In this document: piece after piece, positions 1 through 6,084 of the stretch
Position numbering within the stretch: the first letter of the stretch is position 1
How the letters are laid out: each line of letters begins with the position of its first letter
Assembly (NCBI GenBank): GCA_024280585.1
Contig: JAJRPW010000112.1
Location: 1 to 12,113 of the forward strand
Reading direction: 5' to 3'
Origin: Alphaproteobacteria bacterium
GTDB lineage: Bacteria; Pseudomonadota; Alphaproteobacteria; Rickettsiales; UBA6187
DNA length: 12,113 nucleotides
Made by a program: the position numbers and the translations under genes
The notes under the pieces: generated by a model
Database searches by the model: none
Seen by the model: the letters and a program-made list of their open reading frames with translations, nothing else
What the model was told of the DNA's origin: nothing

Positions 1-13
1 AAACACGATAAAC

Positions 14-805
14 ATGAACGATAGAGCTATTACAATACATACTCAAGATAATTATGAGGATATGAGAAAGGCCGGCAAGCTTGGCGCAGAAATTCTTGAT
101 TATATCACAGATTTTGTTGAGCCAGGTGTGACAACTAATTATCTAAATGATTTGTGCCATAATCTTATTGTCGAAAATGAAGCAATTCCGGCGCCTCTAA
201 ATTATAAAGGCTTTCCAAAATCAATCTGCACCTCGATAAATCATGTTGTTTGTCATGGAATCCCCGATGATCGCAAGCTTAAAAACGGTGATATTGTTAA
301 TATAGATGTAACGGTTATAGTCAATGGTTGGCATGGTGATACCAGCCGAATGTTCTTTGTTGGCGAGCCTTCAATAAAAGCAAAAAGGCTTTGCCAGGTG
401 ACTTATGACGCGATGATGCTGGGCATACAGCAGGTCAAGCCGGGCGCGACATTGGGAGATATCGGTAATGCAATCCAAACCTATGCTGAAAAACATAATT
501 ATTCGGTAGTTCGTGATTATTGCGGGCATGGGCTAGGCCAAATTTTTCATACCGAGCCAAGCGTTATGCATTACGGAACGGCGGGGCAAGGCATGGCTTT
601 GGAAGAGGGTATGTTTTTTACAATCGAGCCAATGATTAACACTGGCGGTTATAAAACCAGGTTGAACGCCAAAGATGGTTGGACGGTTTGGACCAAAGAT
701 AAATCGTTATCGGCGCAGTTTGAACATAGTTTGGCTGTAACAAAAGATGGATTCGAGATATTTACTAAATCACCAAAAGGGTTGAATTTTCCGCCTTATA
801 AATAA
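14..805 (+). CDS. map: Type I methionine aminopeptidase
   Basis: Removes the initiator methionine from nascent proteins in the cytoplasm. The 263-aa protein has the pita-bread fold layout of bacterial type I MetAPs at normal length. All expected active-site residues can be placed: His81 (VVCHGIP), metal ligands Asp98 (NIDVT) and Asp109 (HGDTS), His172 (CGHGLG), His179 (FHTEP), Glu205 (FTIEPM) and Glu237 (QFEHS). The N-terminus ITIHTQDNYEDMRKAGKLGA matches the family's start region, so the ATG at 14 fits. Only 13 bases of upstream sequence are visible and no clear Shine-Dalgarno is seen there. The insertion-like C-terminal tail (SPKGLNFPPYK) is short. radC follows after 6 bp, so the two are probably co-transcribed. 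Function is secure from motifs. Confidence 0.97.
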   Translation: MNDRAITIHTQDNYEDMRKAGKLGAEILDYITDFVEPGVTTNYLNDLCHNLIVENEAIPAPLNYKGFPKSICTSINHVVCHGIPDDRKLKNGDIVNIDVTVIVNGWHGDTSRMFFVGEPSIKAKRLCQVTYDAMMLGIQQVKPGATLGDIGNAIQTYAEKHNYSVVRDYCGHGLGQIFHTEPSVMHYGTAGQGMALEEGMFFTIEPMINTGGYKTRLNAKDGWTVWTKDKSLSAQFEHSLAVTKDGFEIFTKSPKGLNFPPYK

Positions 806-811
806 ATTGTT

Positions 812-1504
812 ATGAAACAAGCAACCGAACAAAAACCACATTACACAGGCCATCGCGGGCGGCTAAGGCAGCGTTTGCTGGCTTCCAAAAAAGGCGAGCT
901 GCCTGATTATGAAGTGCTGGAAGTTTTGTTATTTGCAGCATCGCCAAGGTCTGATGTGAAGCCACTCGCCAAGGATCTTATCACAAAATTTGGTAGTTTA
1001 GCTAAGGTTTTGAACGCATCTGAGGAAGAATTTTCCGATATAAAAGGTGTTAATGAATCAGCAATTGCCCAGTTTCGTGTCGTCCAGGAGGCGGCGGAAA
1101 GGTTGCTAAAAGAGGAAATAACCGAGAAAACTATCCTGCAAAGCTGGAAAGCCTTGATTGATTATTGCAGAGCCAGCATGGGACATTTGAAGCAGGAACA
1201 GTTCCGCATATTATTTCTGGATCGCAAAAACACCCTGATCGCCGATGATTTGCAAGAAGCCGGAACTGTTGACCAAACTCCGGTTTATCCAAGGGAAGTG
1301 GTGAAACGCGCATTACAGCTTGAAGCTTCTGCCATAATTATGGTGCATAACCACCCAAGCGGCGACACCACACCATCAAAGGCGGATATAGCAGTGACCA
1401 AGCAAATTCAGCAGGCTTTAAATACGATCAATGTTAAATTACATGACCATGTTATAATATCGTCAGCTGGTCATTACTCATTCAAATCGCATATGATTAT
1501 CTAA
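812..1504 (+). CDS. radC: RadC family JAMM/MPN+ domain protein
   Basis: 230 aa, typical length for RadC. The N-terminal part (about 10-100) includes a helix-hairpin-helix-like segment (FGSLAKVLNASEEEFSDI) such as binds DNA. The C-terminal half (about 105-230) is the MPN+/JAMM metalloprotease-like domain: Glu129 precedes strand FRILFLD, then the zinc motif His179-Asn-His181-Pro-Ser183-Gly, with Asp192 eleven residues after the second His, followed by the conserved LHDHVII and HYSF segments. All JAMM ligands are present, so it is not degenerate. The historical DNA-repair role of RadC is doubtful and its substrate is unknown. The start ATG lies 6 bp after the map stop with no strong ribosome-binding site, which suggests translation coupled to map. 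Confidence 0.95.
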   Translation: MKQATEQKPHYTGHRGRLRQRLLASKKGELPDYEVLEVLLFAASPRSDVKPLAKDLITKFGSLAKVLNASEEEFSDIKGVNESAIAQFRVVQEAAERLLKEEITEKTILQSWKALIDYCRASMGHLKQEQFRILFLDRKNTLIADDLQEAGTVDQTPVYPREVVKRALQLEASAIIMVHNHPSGDTTPSKADIAVTKQIQQALNTINVKLHDHVIISSAGHYSFKSHMII

Positions 1505-1538
1505 TAGTATTTATTATTAAAGTGCATCAATCATCGCC

Positions 1539-1627
1539 TCATGTATGTTTAATACACCTCGCCTCGATTTTCTGCTTTAATAAAAGCAGATATACTATAC
1601 ATCAAAAACTTCTTGCATCCAGTATAA
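1539..1627 (+). repeat. Intergenic palindromic element, copy A (radC-lipoprotein spacer)
   Basis: The element opens with TCATGTAT-GTTTA-ATACAC, whose inner arms TGTAT/ATACA form a 5-bp stem (1542-1556). It ends with CTTGCATCCAGTATAA. The same opening (TCATGTAC-loop-GTACAC) and ending (CTTGGATGCCTAGTATAA) bracket the element in the groES-groEL spacer at 10814-10866. The interior differs and here includes a second hairpin at 1571-1590. I infer a diverged member of a dispersed palindrome family. The rest of the 1505-1701 spacer is AT-rich with no gene. Confidence 0.45.
1571..1590 (+). terminator. Perfect 8-bp hairpin, possible terminator of map-radC
   Basis: TCTGCTTT (1571-1578) and AAAGCAGA (1583-1590) are exact reverse complements around the 4-nt loop AATA. 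The hairpin lies 67 bp after the radC stop. There is no T-run after the stem on either strand (TATACTATAC follows on plus), so it may be only a structural part of the palindromic element around it rather than an intrinsic terminator. Confidence 0.35.
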
Positions 1628-1641
1628 GAGTCATATATTAA
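1613..1641 (+). promoter_or_regulatory. Candidate promoter for the lipoprotein gene
   Basis: TTGCAT (1613-1618) and TATTAA (1636-1641) are 17 bp apart and face the lipoprotein start at 1702. Neither hexamer is strong and the region is AT-rich, so chance matches are likely. Confidence 0.25.
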
Positions 1642-1701
1642 TCCCATTTATATAGTATGCGGAGGTTTCATATTATAATTCAAATTTAATAAGGAAAAAC
1701 A

Positions 1702-2223
1702 ATGCGTATAATAATTTTAGTAATAGCTGTAATGGCTTTGGTTTCATGTTCTGGCACCCAATCCAAAATTCAAAACAGCCTTGACCGGAAAATGCTGTCG
1801 AGCACGATCGGCAAAAATTATCAGGCATTATCAGTAAAAAATAAAATGACTTTAAGCTCACTTGTGGGTAACGACCCGCTTTACGGGGCTTTTGTTAGTA
1901 GTTATAACCTGCCAAATGGCAACACAGTAATGAGACATATGGATCGTTATACATCGGGAAGTACGCAGATTTTGCCTGGAATGCCCGTCAGCCTTGGCAG
2001 CCAATCAGTTGCATATAGACTATTCTACTTTAATGTTGGACGCGACGGCACTGTTAAAGATTGGGCTAGCGGTTTTTATAATGGCGCCAAACAAAAATGT
2101 TTAGGCATAGCCGGAATGACGCTTAGCACTTGCGGCAATTTGAAAAATGATCTAAATTTCAGCCAGATAGATGATATGGTGACCACATCATCGGGCGCGT
2201 CTATTAAATCATGGACAAGATAA
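1702..2223 (+). CDS. Small hypothetical lipoprotein
   Basis: I do not recognise this 173-aa family. The N-terminus MRIIILVIAVMALVSC is a short lipoprotein signal peptide with a lipobox LVSC, predicting acylation at Cys16 and anchoring in the envelope. The mature part is Ser/Thr/Asn-rich and polar, with a plausible beta-rich core (VAYRLFYFNVGRDGTVKDWA, about 103-122). Two later cysteines (133 and 144) bracket GIAGMTLST and could form a disulfide. The ATG at 1702 has a good ribosome-binding site, AAGGA at 1691-1695, which fixes the start. It stands 197 bp after radC and 66 bp before ilvC and may have its own promoter. Envelope location is supported by the signal; function is unknown. Confidence 0.8.
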   Translation: MRIIILVIAVMALVSCSGTQSKIQNSLDRKMLSSTIGKNYQALSVKNKMTLSSLVGNDPLYGAFVSSYNLPNGNTVMRHMDRYTSGSTQILPGMPVSLGSQSVAYRLFYFNVGRDGTVKDWASGFYNGAKQKCLGIAGMTLSTCGNLKNDLNFSQIDDMVTTSSGASIKSWTR

Positions 2224-2227
2224 TTTC

Positions 2228-2259
2228 TTGCATTTGCTATAAAAATACCTATCATGCAA
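2228..2259 (+). promoter_or_regulatory. Inverted repeat and possible promoter before ilvC
   Basis: TTGCAT (2228-2233) and ATGCAA (2254-2259) form an exact 6-bp inverted repeat. TTGCAT also lies 16 bp before TATCAT (2250-2255), a 5/6 match to a -10 box, so this could be the ilvC promoter. No leader peptide rich in Ile, Leu or Val codons is visible in the 66-bp spacer, so classic attenuation is not supported. Confidence 0.3.
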
Positions 2260-2277
2260 CTCCATTTGCTATAAAAA
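2231..2277 (+). repeat. 15-bp direct repeat pair upstream of ilvC
   Basis: CATTTGCTATAAAAA occurs exactly at 2231-2245 and again at 2263-2277, a 32-bp period that is close to three helical turns. The second copy ends just before the ilvC ribosome-binding site (AGGAG 2279-2283). It could be a tandem regulator-binding site or a local duplication. Confidence 0.6.
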
Positions 2278-2289
2278 CAGGAGATTATT

Positions 2290-3315
2290 GTGAATTTAAA
2301 CGTATATTATGATAAAGATGCAAACCTTGATCTTATCAAAGATAAGAAAATTGTTGTAGTTGGCTATGGTAGCCAGGGTCATGCTCACGCTCAAAACTTG
2401 AAAGATTCCGGCTGCACTAATGTCTCTGTCGGCCTTCGAAGCTCATCTTCAAGCGTCAAAAAAGCACAAGATGCCGGTTTTGAAGTTAGCGAGCCGAAAG
2501 TGGCTGTAAAAGATGCTGATATAATAATGTTCCTGGTTCCAGATGAAAATCAGGCTGAGTTATACGAAGATATAAAAGATGAAATTAAAGATGGTGCTGC
2601 ACTGGCATTTGCTCATGGCTTGAATATTCATTTTAATCTGATTAAGCCTCGCGCTGATCTGGATGTGTTCATGACCGCGCCAAAAGGCCCGGGTCATACT
2701 GTTCGCGGTGAATATTTAAAAGGTGGCGGTGTGCCGTGTTTAATCGCGGTTGCACAAGACGCATCCGGCAATGCAAAAGACATAGCCCTTGCATGGGCAT
2801 CAGGCGTTGGCGGTGGTCGTTCTGGCATAATCGAGACTACCTTCAAAGATGAGTGTGAAACTGACTTATTCGGCGAGCAGGCTGTTCTTTGTGGTGGCAT
2901 AAGCGAGTTGATCAAAGCCGGATTCGAGACTTTGGTTGAAGCTGGATATCCGCCTGAAATGGCTTATTTCGAATGCCTGCACGAAACAAAACTGATCGTG
3001 GATTTAATCTATGAAGGCGGCTTGGCAAATATGCGTTACTCGATCTCTAACACGGCTGAATATGGCGATTATGTGAGCGGGCCGAGAGTTATCACTGCTG
3101 AAACCAAGAAAGAAATGAAAGCGATTTTGGATGATATTCAGTCCGGTAAATTCACCAAAGAATTTATGGCTGATCGCTCTGCACAAGGCGCTCACAAGCT
3201 GGAATCTATCCGTGAAAGTGAGTCTAAACACCCGATCGAGGCTGTTGGTGCTAATTTACGTAAACTTATGCCTTGGATTGCAAAAAATAAACTCGTAGAT
3301 AGTGAAGCTGCATAG
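2290..3315 (+). CDS. ilvC: Ketol-acid reductoisomerase (class I, NADPH)
   Basis: Second enzyme of valine and isoleucine synthesis: isomerises and reduces acetolactate or acetohydroxybutyrate. 341 aa, the length of short class I enzymes. The Rossmann motif GYGSQGHAHA (25-34) is followed by GLRSSSSSVKKA (48-59), the cofactor-selecting loop whose Arg and Ser residues fit NADPH. The catalytic region shows His109 (FAHGLN) and GPGHTVRGEY. Magnesium and substrate residues Asp192, Glu196, Glu228, Glu232 and Ser253 are all present in the helical knot domain. It starts with GTG at 2290 behind AGGAG (2279-2283); the N-terminus MNLNVYYDKDANLDLIK agrees with the family. No ilvB, ilvN or ilvD is adjacent. 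A strong terminator follows. Confidence 0.97.
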   Translation: MNLNVYYDKDANLDLIKDKKIVVVGYGSQGHAHAQNLKDSGCTNVSVGLRSSSSSVKKAQDAGFEVSEPKVAVKDADIIMFLVPDENQAELYEDIKDEIKDGAALAFAHGLNIHFNLIKPRADLDVFMTAPKGPGHTVRGEYLKGGGVPCLIAVAQDASGNAKDIALAWASGVGGGRSGIIETTFKDECETDLFGEQAVLCGGISELIKAGFETLVEAGYPPEMAYFECLHETKLIVDLIYEGGLANMRYSISNTAEYGDYVSGPRVITAETKKEMKAILDDIQSGKFTKEFMADRSAQGAHKLESIRESESKHPIEAVGANLRKLMPWIAKNKLVDSEAA

Positions 3316-3341
3316 CAAAGCTTGATCCTGGAATTTATGAA

Positions 3342-3373
3342 AAACCCTGCTTCTGGCGGGGTTTCTTGTTTTT
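3342..3373 (+). terminator. Rho-independent terminator after ilvC
   Basis: AAACCCTGC (3342-3350) pairs with GCGGGGTTT (3356-3364), nine pairs including one G-T, with a TTCTG loop, followed by the T-rich tail CTTGTTTTT. It lies 26 bp after the ilvC stop. Confidence 0.88.
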
Positions 3374-3378
3374 ATTGG

Positions 3379-3388
3379 TGTTCAAAAT
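3379..3388 (+). repeat. Left target-site duplication, TGTTCAAAAT
   Basis: This 10-bp sequence immediately precedes the CAGGGC end of the 385-bp element. The identical 10 bp follow its other end at 3774-3783. A perfect flanking duplication is strong evidence that the element arrived by transposition. Confidence 0.85.
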
Positions 3389-3457
3389 CAGGGCAAACGC
3401 ATCTAAATATTCTTAACAAAAGAAATGCAGCCTTTGTAACTAAATACAAGCAGCAGA

Positions 3458-3492
3458 GTTCGTCATACTGCGGCTTGACCGCAATATCCAAG
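3458..3492 (+). repeat. REP-like hairpin unit, left copy
   Basis: A 35-bp unit beginning GTTCGTC and ending CCAAG. Its centre folds as ATACTGCGG-CTTGA-CCGCAATAT, 8 of 9 pairs. The unit at 3682-3716 is the same on the opposite strand, with identical outer arms and a changed stem tip. It lies inside the 385-bp element. Confidence 0.7.
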
Positions 3493-3510
3493 AAAAACGA
3501 ATCATCATTA

Positions 3511-3656
3511 TTAGGACTTACGCATGACGAGTATTTTTGAATTGTTTTTAGGCAAAAATGTTCTAAAAAGCGCAGTGTACACGAAGTACATGAGTATTTT
3601 TAGGTTATTTTTAACGACAAAATAAACAAAAAGACGACATCATGCGTAAGTCCTAA
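3511..3656. mobile_element. 146-bp inverted-repeat element nested in the larger one
   Basis: The ends TTAGGACTTACGCATGA (3511-3527) and TCATGCGTAAGTCCTAA (3640-3656) are a perfect 17-bp inverted repeat. TTA flanks both sides (3508-3510 and 3657-3659) as a likely 3-bp target duplication, a size used by some IS5-family groups. There is no coding potential. The interior holds GAGTATTTTT twice (3530-3539 and 3592-3601) and the dyad TGTAC-ACGAA-GTACA (3576-3590), whose minus-strand reading TCATGTAC-loop-GTACAC matches the core of the intergenic palindromes elsewhere in the window. Confidence 0.82.
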
Positions 3657-3681
3657 TTATTATAAGTATTTATTTAAAAAC

Positions 3682-3716
3682 CTTGGATACTGCTATCGAG
3701 TAGCAGTATGACGAAC
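3682..3716 (-). repeat. REP-like hairpin unit, right (inverted) copy
   Basis: Reverse-strand counterpart of 3458-3492. The stem ATACTGCTA-TCGAG-TAGCAGTAT is perfect over 9 bp. The arms match the left copy exactly (GTTCGTCATACTGC and TATCCAAG when read on the minus strand), while the stem tip differs (CGG/CCG in the left copy, CTA/TAG here) with pairing kept on both sides. Confidence 0.7.
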
Positions 3717-3773
3717 TTATTTGTATATATTTTGTTGCAAAATCATCAGCGTAATTTAGATGCGGTCGCCCTG

Positions 3774-3783
3774 TGTTCAAAAT
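3774..3783 (+). repeat. Right target-site duplication, TGTTCAAAAT
   Basis: Exact copy of 3379-3388, directly after the GCCCTG end of the 385-bp element. Confidence 0.85.
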
Positions 3784-3818
3784 AAAATATACTTGCGCAA
3801 TCAGACAAAATATATTAT

Positions 3819-3855
3819 AGCTTCTTGAGAGAAGCTCTGGGTTTACGTCCCAAAA
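3819..3855 (+). other. Hairpins in the trhO leader
   Basis: AGCTTC (3819-3824) and GAAGCT (3831-3836) form a perfect 6-bp stem around TTGAGA, and a small TGGG/CCCA pair follows. They lie 20-57 bp before the trhO start. There is no T-run, so a terminator is unlikely. They could be a 5' leader structure or an RNA end. An upstream TATATTATAG (3811-3820) could be a -10 region, but I find no well-spaced -35. Confidence 0.3.
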
Positions 3856-3875
3856 CGCTAATAAAGGTAAAAAAT

Positions 3876-4898
3876 ATGCTTAAATATGTGGCTAAATATG
3901 TAGTATGTGCGCTATATCACTTCGCACAATTGGAAGATTTTGAAGATTTAAAAACCCCCTTGTTAAAGATAATGAAAAAAAATGGCGTGAAAGGCAGCTT
4001 GCTTTTGGCGCGCGAGGGAATTAACGGCACTGTTGCCGGGTCGCGTGCTGGCATTGATCAGCTCCTTGCATATATCAAATCCGATGAGCGCCTGGAAGAT
4101 ATTGTCAGCAAGGAATCTTATGCGGATGAAATGCCGTTTGGGCGGGCTAAAGTACGTTTGAAAAAAGAAATTGTGACTATGGGCGTAGAAAATATTGATC
4201 CAAAACAAATTTGCGGAACATATGTTAAACCAAAAGACTGGAACGCACTTATTTGTGACCCGGATGTTGTTGTGGTTGATACTCGCAATGACTATGAAGT
4301 TAGTATCGGAACATTCAAAAATGCGATTGATCCTGATATAAAAACGTTTCGAGAATTTCCTGAATATACACAAAAAAATCTGGAATATGCTAAAGACAAA
4401 AAAGTGGCTATGTTTTGCACTGGTGGTATTAGGTGCGAAAAATCAACGGCTTATCTAAAACAAAACGGTTTTAAAGAGGTTTATCATCTGGAAGGCGGAA
4501 TTTTAAAATACCTCGAAGAAGTGGATGAAAAAGATTCACTGTGGGAAGGGGAATGTTTCGTATTCGATTCGCGTGTTGCGGTTAAACATGCGTTGGAACA
4601 AGGGCAATATGACCAGTGTTTTGCTTGCCGTATGCCGATCACCAAAGGCGACAAAGAACATGGACATTACGAAAAAGGTGTGAGCTGCCATCATTGTTTT
4701 GATGAAAAATCAGAAGAGCAAAAAGCACGTTATGCCCAACGCCAAAAACAGATAAACATAGCAAAAAAGAAGGGGCAGGAGCACATCGGCGGGGAAATGC
4801 TGGCTTTAATCCAGGCGCGTCGTCAGGATAAGAAGGAAGCTAAAATTTTCGAACGGGAAAGATTATATAAAGATCTCACTATGGCTAAAAATATTTAG
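3876..4898 (+). CDS. trhO: tRNA uridine-34 hydroxylase, rhodanese family
   Basis: TrhO (YceA, former UPF0176) hydroxylates U34 of certain tRNAs on the way to 5-carboxymethoxy- or methoxyuridine. The 340-aa protein has the N-terminal UPF0176 domain (VVCALYHFAQLEDFEDLK; GSLLLAREGINGTVAG), a rhodanese domain (VVVVDTRNDYEVSIGTFKNA) with the active-site loop FCTGGIRCEKS (Cys181, second Cys187), and a C-terminal CxxC...CxxC region (Cys248, 251, 271, 274) that could bind zinc. The open frame runs upstream to 3825, but that extension lies in the leader hairpin. ATG 3876 has AAAGG at 3863-3867 and matches where homologues begin, so I chose it. The 3' end overlaps the convergent outer-membrane gene by 14 bp. 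Confidence 0.93.
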   Translation: MLKYVAKYVVCALYHFAQLEDFEDLKTPLLKIMKKNGVKGSLLLAREGINGTVAGSRAGIDQLLAYIKSDERLEDIVSKESYADEMPFGRAKVRLKKEIVTMGVENIDPKQICGTYVKPKDWNALICDPDVVVVDTRNDYEVSIGTFKNAIDPDIKTFREFPEYTQKNLEYAKDKKVAMFCTGGIRCEKSTAYLKQNGFKEVYHLEGGILKYLEEVDEKDSLWEGECFVFDSRVAVKHALEQGQYDQCFACRMPITKGDKEHGHYEKGVSCHHCFDEKSEEQKARYAQRQKQINIAKKKGQEHIGGEMLALIQARRQDKKEAKIFERERLYKDLTMAKNI

Positions 4899-6084
4899 CA
4901 ATGCGCAATTGCAGATAGTCATCATAACGAATTCCCGCTTCTGGAGCATTGGAGTTTATATTAGAAAATATTCGACTTTCCAGCTCTATCTTCCAACTAT
5001 TGCCAATTCTTCTTTCCGCCTCAAGGAAAAAAAACATAGCCTGGGTGTTGTTATCAATTGATGTGCCGCCTAATATTGCTGTGTCCTGAGTATCGTTTAA
5101 TGTCAGGCGAAGACCTGCAAATATATCATTATCGGCAAAAGTTCCGGGAGCACTGCCACTGCGATCATCGAATTGATATTCGGTCAGGATTCCCAAATCC
5201 ACATTACTGTCAGCAATAGAATATAACGTATATTCCACTCCTCCGGTAAATGCAGCAAAACGTCTGCCCTGGCCGGTTCTGGTCATCGCCTCCAGCTTCC
5301 ATAACCAACCTTCATTTGTATATTGAATATCCGTGCTTGTTTGGTCAATAATATCATAATGCGGGATTAATATATCCTCTCCGTCAGAACTGGTTGCCTC
5401 AACAAGACCAGGCTCACGACTGGTTCCTGAAAAATGTGCTAGACCTATATCCCAATCCCCGATAGTGTTTTCGTAGCGAATTGCTATATCAGGATGCCAT
5501 CTTTTTGCTTTGGAAGCATACGTAGTACGGTCGGTTTCAATTGGTTTTTTACCACGCAAACGGCCATCAATGCTTGCAAAAGTTCGCTCCCTAAAATATG
5601 GTAAATAAAATAAACGCAAAGCCCCCCAATCCTTAAAAACTCCCAATTGGATCATTGGTTGCCCCAGTTTTTCCTCGCCATCCAAGCTATCTACGCTGTC
5701 TGTTTGATTTATTATATCTACCAAGTGACTAGATTCGGTTACTCCCCAAAATACCTTGCTAATGCCGACTTGCAACTCCCAATCGTCATCGGCATGGACA
5801 ATATCAAGCTGTCTTATATCCCAGTGATTACGCTTATCATCATTATAGTCAAGTCGGGCATAAGGTGTGAAGGTTATGGTATTTTTACCATCTTCGGTAA
5901 CATGGTAATATTCTGGCTGTATAACCAAGGATGTGCCACTATTCATTCCTTGCGCAGCAAAACCCGGAGCATGAATAAATGCCTGATTTTCAAGCGCAAC
6001 AAAGCCTGTAAGCTCACCGGCATATAGCGATATAGGCGCAAATATACCTATGATGATCACTAAAAAATGCCGGCAAAAAAGCAT
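4885..6084 (-). CDS. Outer-membrane beta-barrel protein of an export operon
   Basis: 399 aa with a Sec signal peptide (MLFCRHFLVIIIGIFAPISLYA, cleavage near residue 22). The mature chain has alternating aromatic/polar strands (ITFTPYARLDY, WDIRQLDIVHA, LRLFYLPYF, IAIRYENTI, WLWKLEAMTRT, GVEYTLYS, MFFFLEAERRI) and ends in LQLRIAKYF, the terminal Phe typical of barrels inserted by BAM. I cannot name the family from sequence; it resembles the uncharacterised OMPs found beside RND exporter and LolA-like genes. Its ATG overlaps the LolA-like stop by one base (TAATG), so translation is coupled. It is the last gene of the operon and probably forms or supports its outer-membrane end. Its 3' end overlaps trhO on the opposite strand. 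Confidence 0.82.
   Translation of the reverse strand: MLFCRHFLVIIIGIFAPISLYAGELTGFVALENQAFIHAPGFAAQGMNSGTSLVIQPEYYHVTEDGKNTITFTPYARLDYNDDKRNHWDIRQLDIVHADDDWELQVGISKVFWGVTESSHLVDIINQTDSVDSLDGEEKLGQPMIQLGVFKDWGALRLFYLPYFRERTFASIDGRLRGKKPIETDRTTYASKAKRWHPDIAIRYENTIGDWDIGLAHFSGTSREPGLVEATSSDGEDILIPHYDIIDQTSTDIQYTNEGWLWKLEAMTRTGQGRRFAAFTGGVEYTLYSIADSNVDLGILTEYQFDDRSGSAPGTFADNDIFAGLRLTLNDTQDTAILGGTSIDNNTQAMFFFLEAERRIGNSWKIELESRIFSNINSNAPEAGIRYDDYLQLRIAKYF

Larger units (their letters stand above)
3389..3773. mobile_element. 385-bp non-autonomous transposon-like element (MITE)
   Basis: Left end CAGGGCAAACGCATCTAAAT (3389-3408) and right end 3754-3773, read on the minus strand, agree at 18 of 20 positions; the differences are at positions 7 and 9. 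The element is flanked by the perfect 10-bp duplication TGTTCAAAAT. No transposase reading frame is inside, so it would need a transposase in trans. CAGGGC-type ends with a duplication of about 10 bp recall ISAs1-type elements, but that assignment is tentative. It contains a second element (3511-3656) and two inverted REP-like hairpins. Without the inner insertion and one TTA it would be 236 bp long. It fills most of the 500-bp gap between ilvC and trhO. Confidence 0.8.

Noticed and set aside
1659..1668. GGAGG at about 1661-1665 as a ribosome-binding site
   Set aside because: No ATG, GTG or TTG with a useful open frame follows at a suitable distance; the lipoprotein start has its own AAGGA.
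3322..3540. 72-codon open frame after ilvC
   Set aside because: It crosses the ilvC terminator, the target duplication, the left ends of both repeat elements and a hairpin unit, and has no ribosome-binding site. It is a chance frame in repeat DNA.
3379..3783. CRISPR array or att site
   Set aside because: The repeats are inverted and flank elements; there are no regularly spaced direct repeats, cas genes, integrase or tRNA in the window.
3825..3875. Upstream extension of trhO
   Set aside because: The 17 extra codons overlap a leader hairpin, do not resemble the family N-terminus and lack a ribosome-binding site; ATG 3876 has one.
5647..6027. 126-codon plus-strand frame opposite the barrel gene
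   Set aside because: The minus-strand gene has a signal peptide, a coupled start and a terminal Phe; the plus frame has no ribosome-binding site or recognisable domain.
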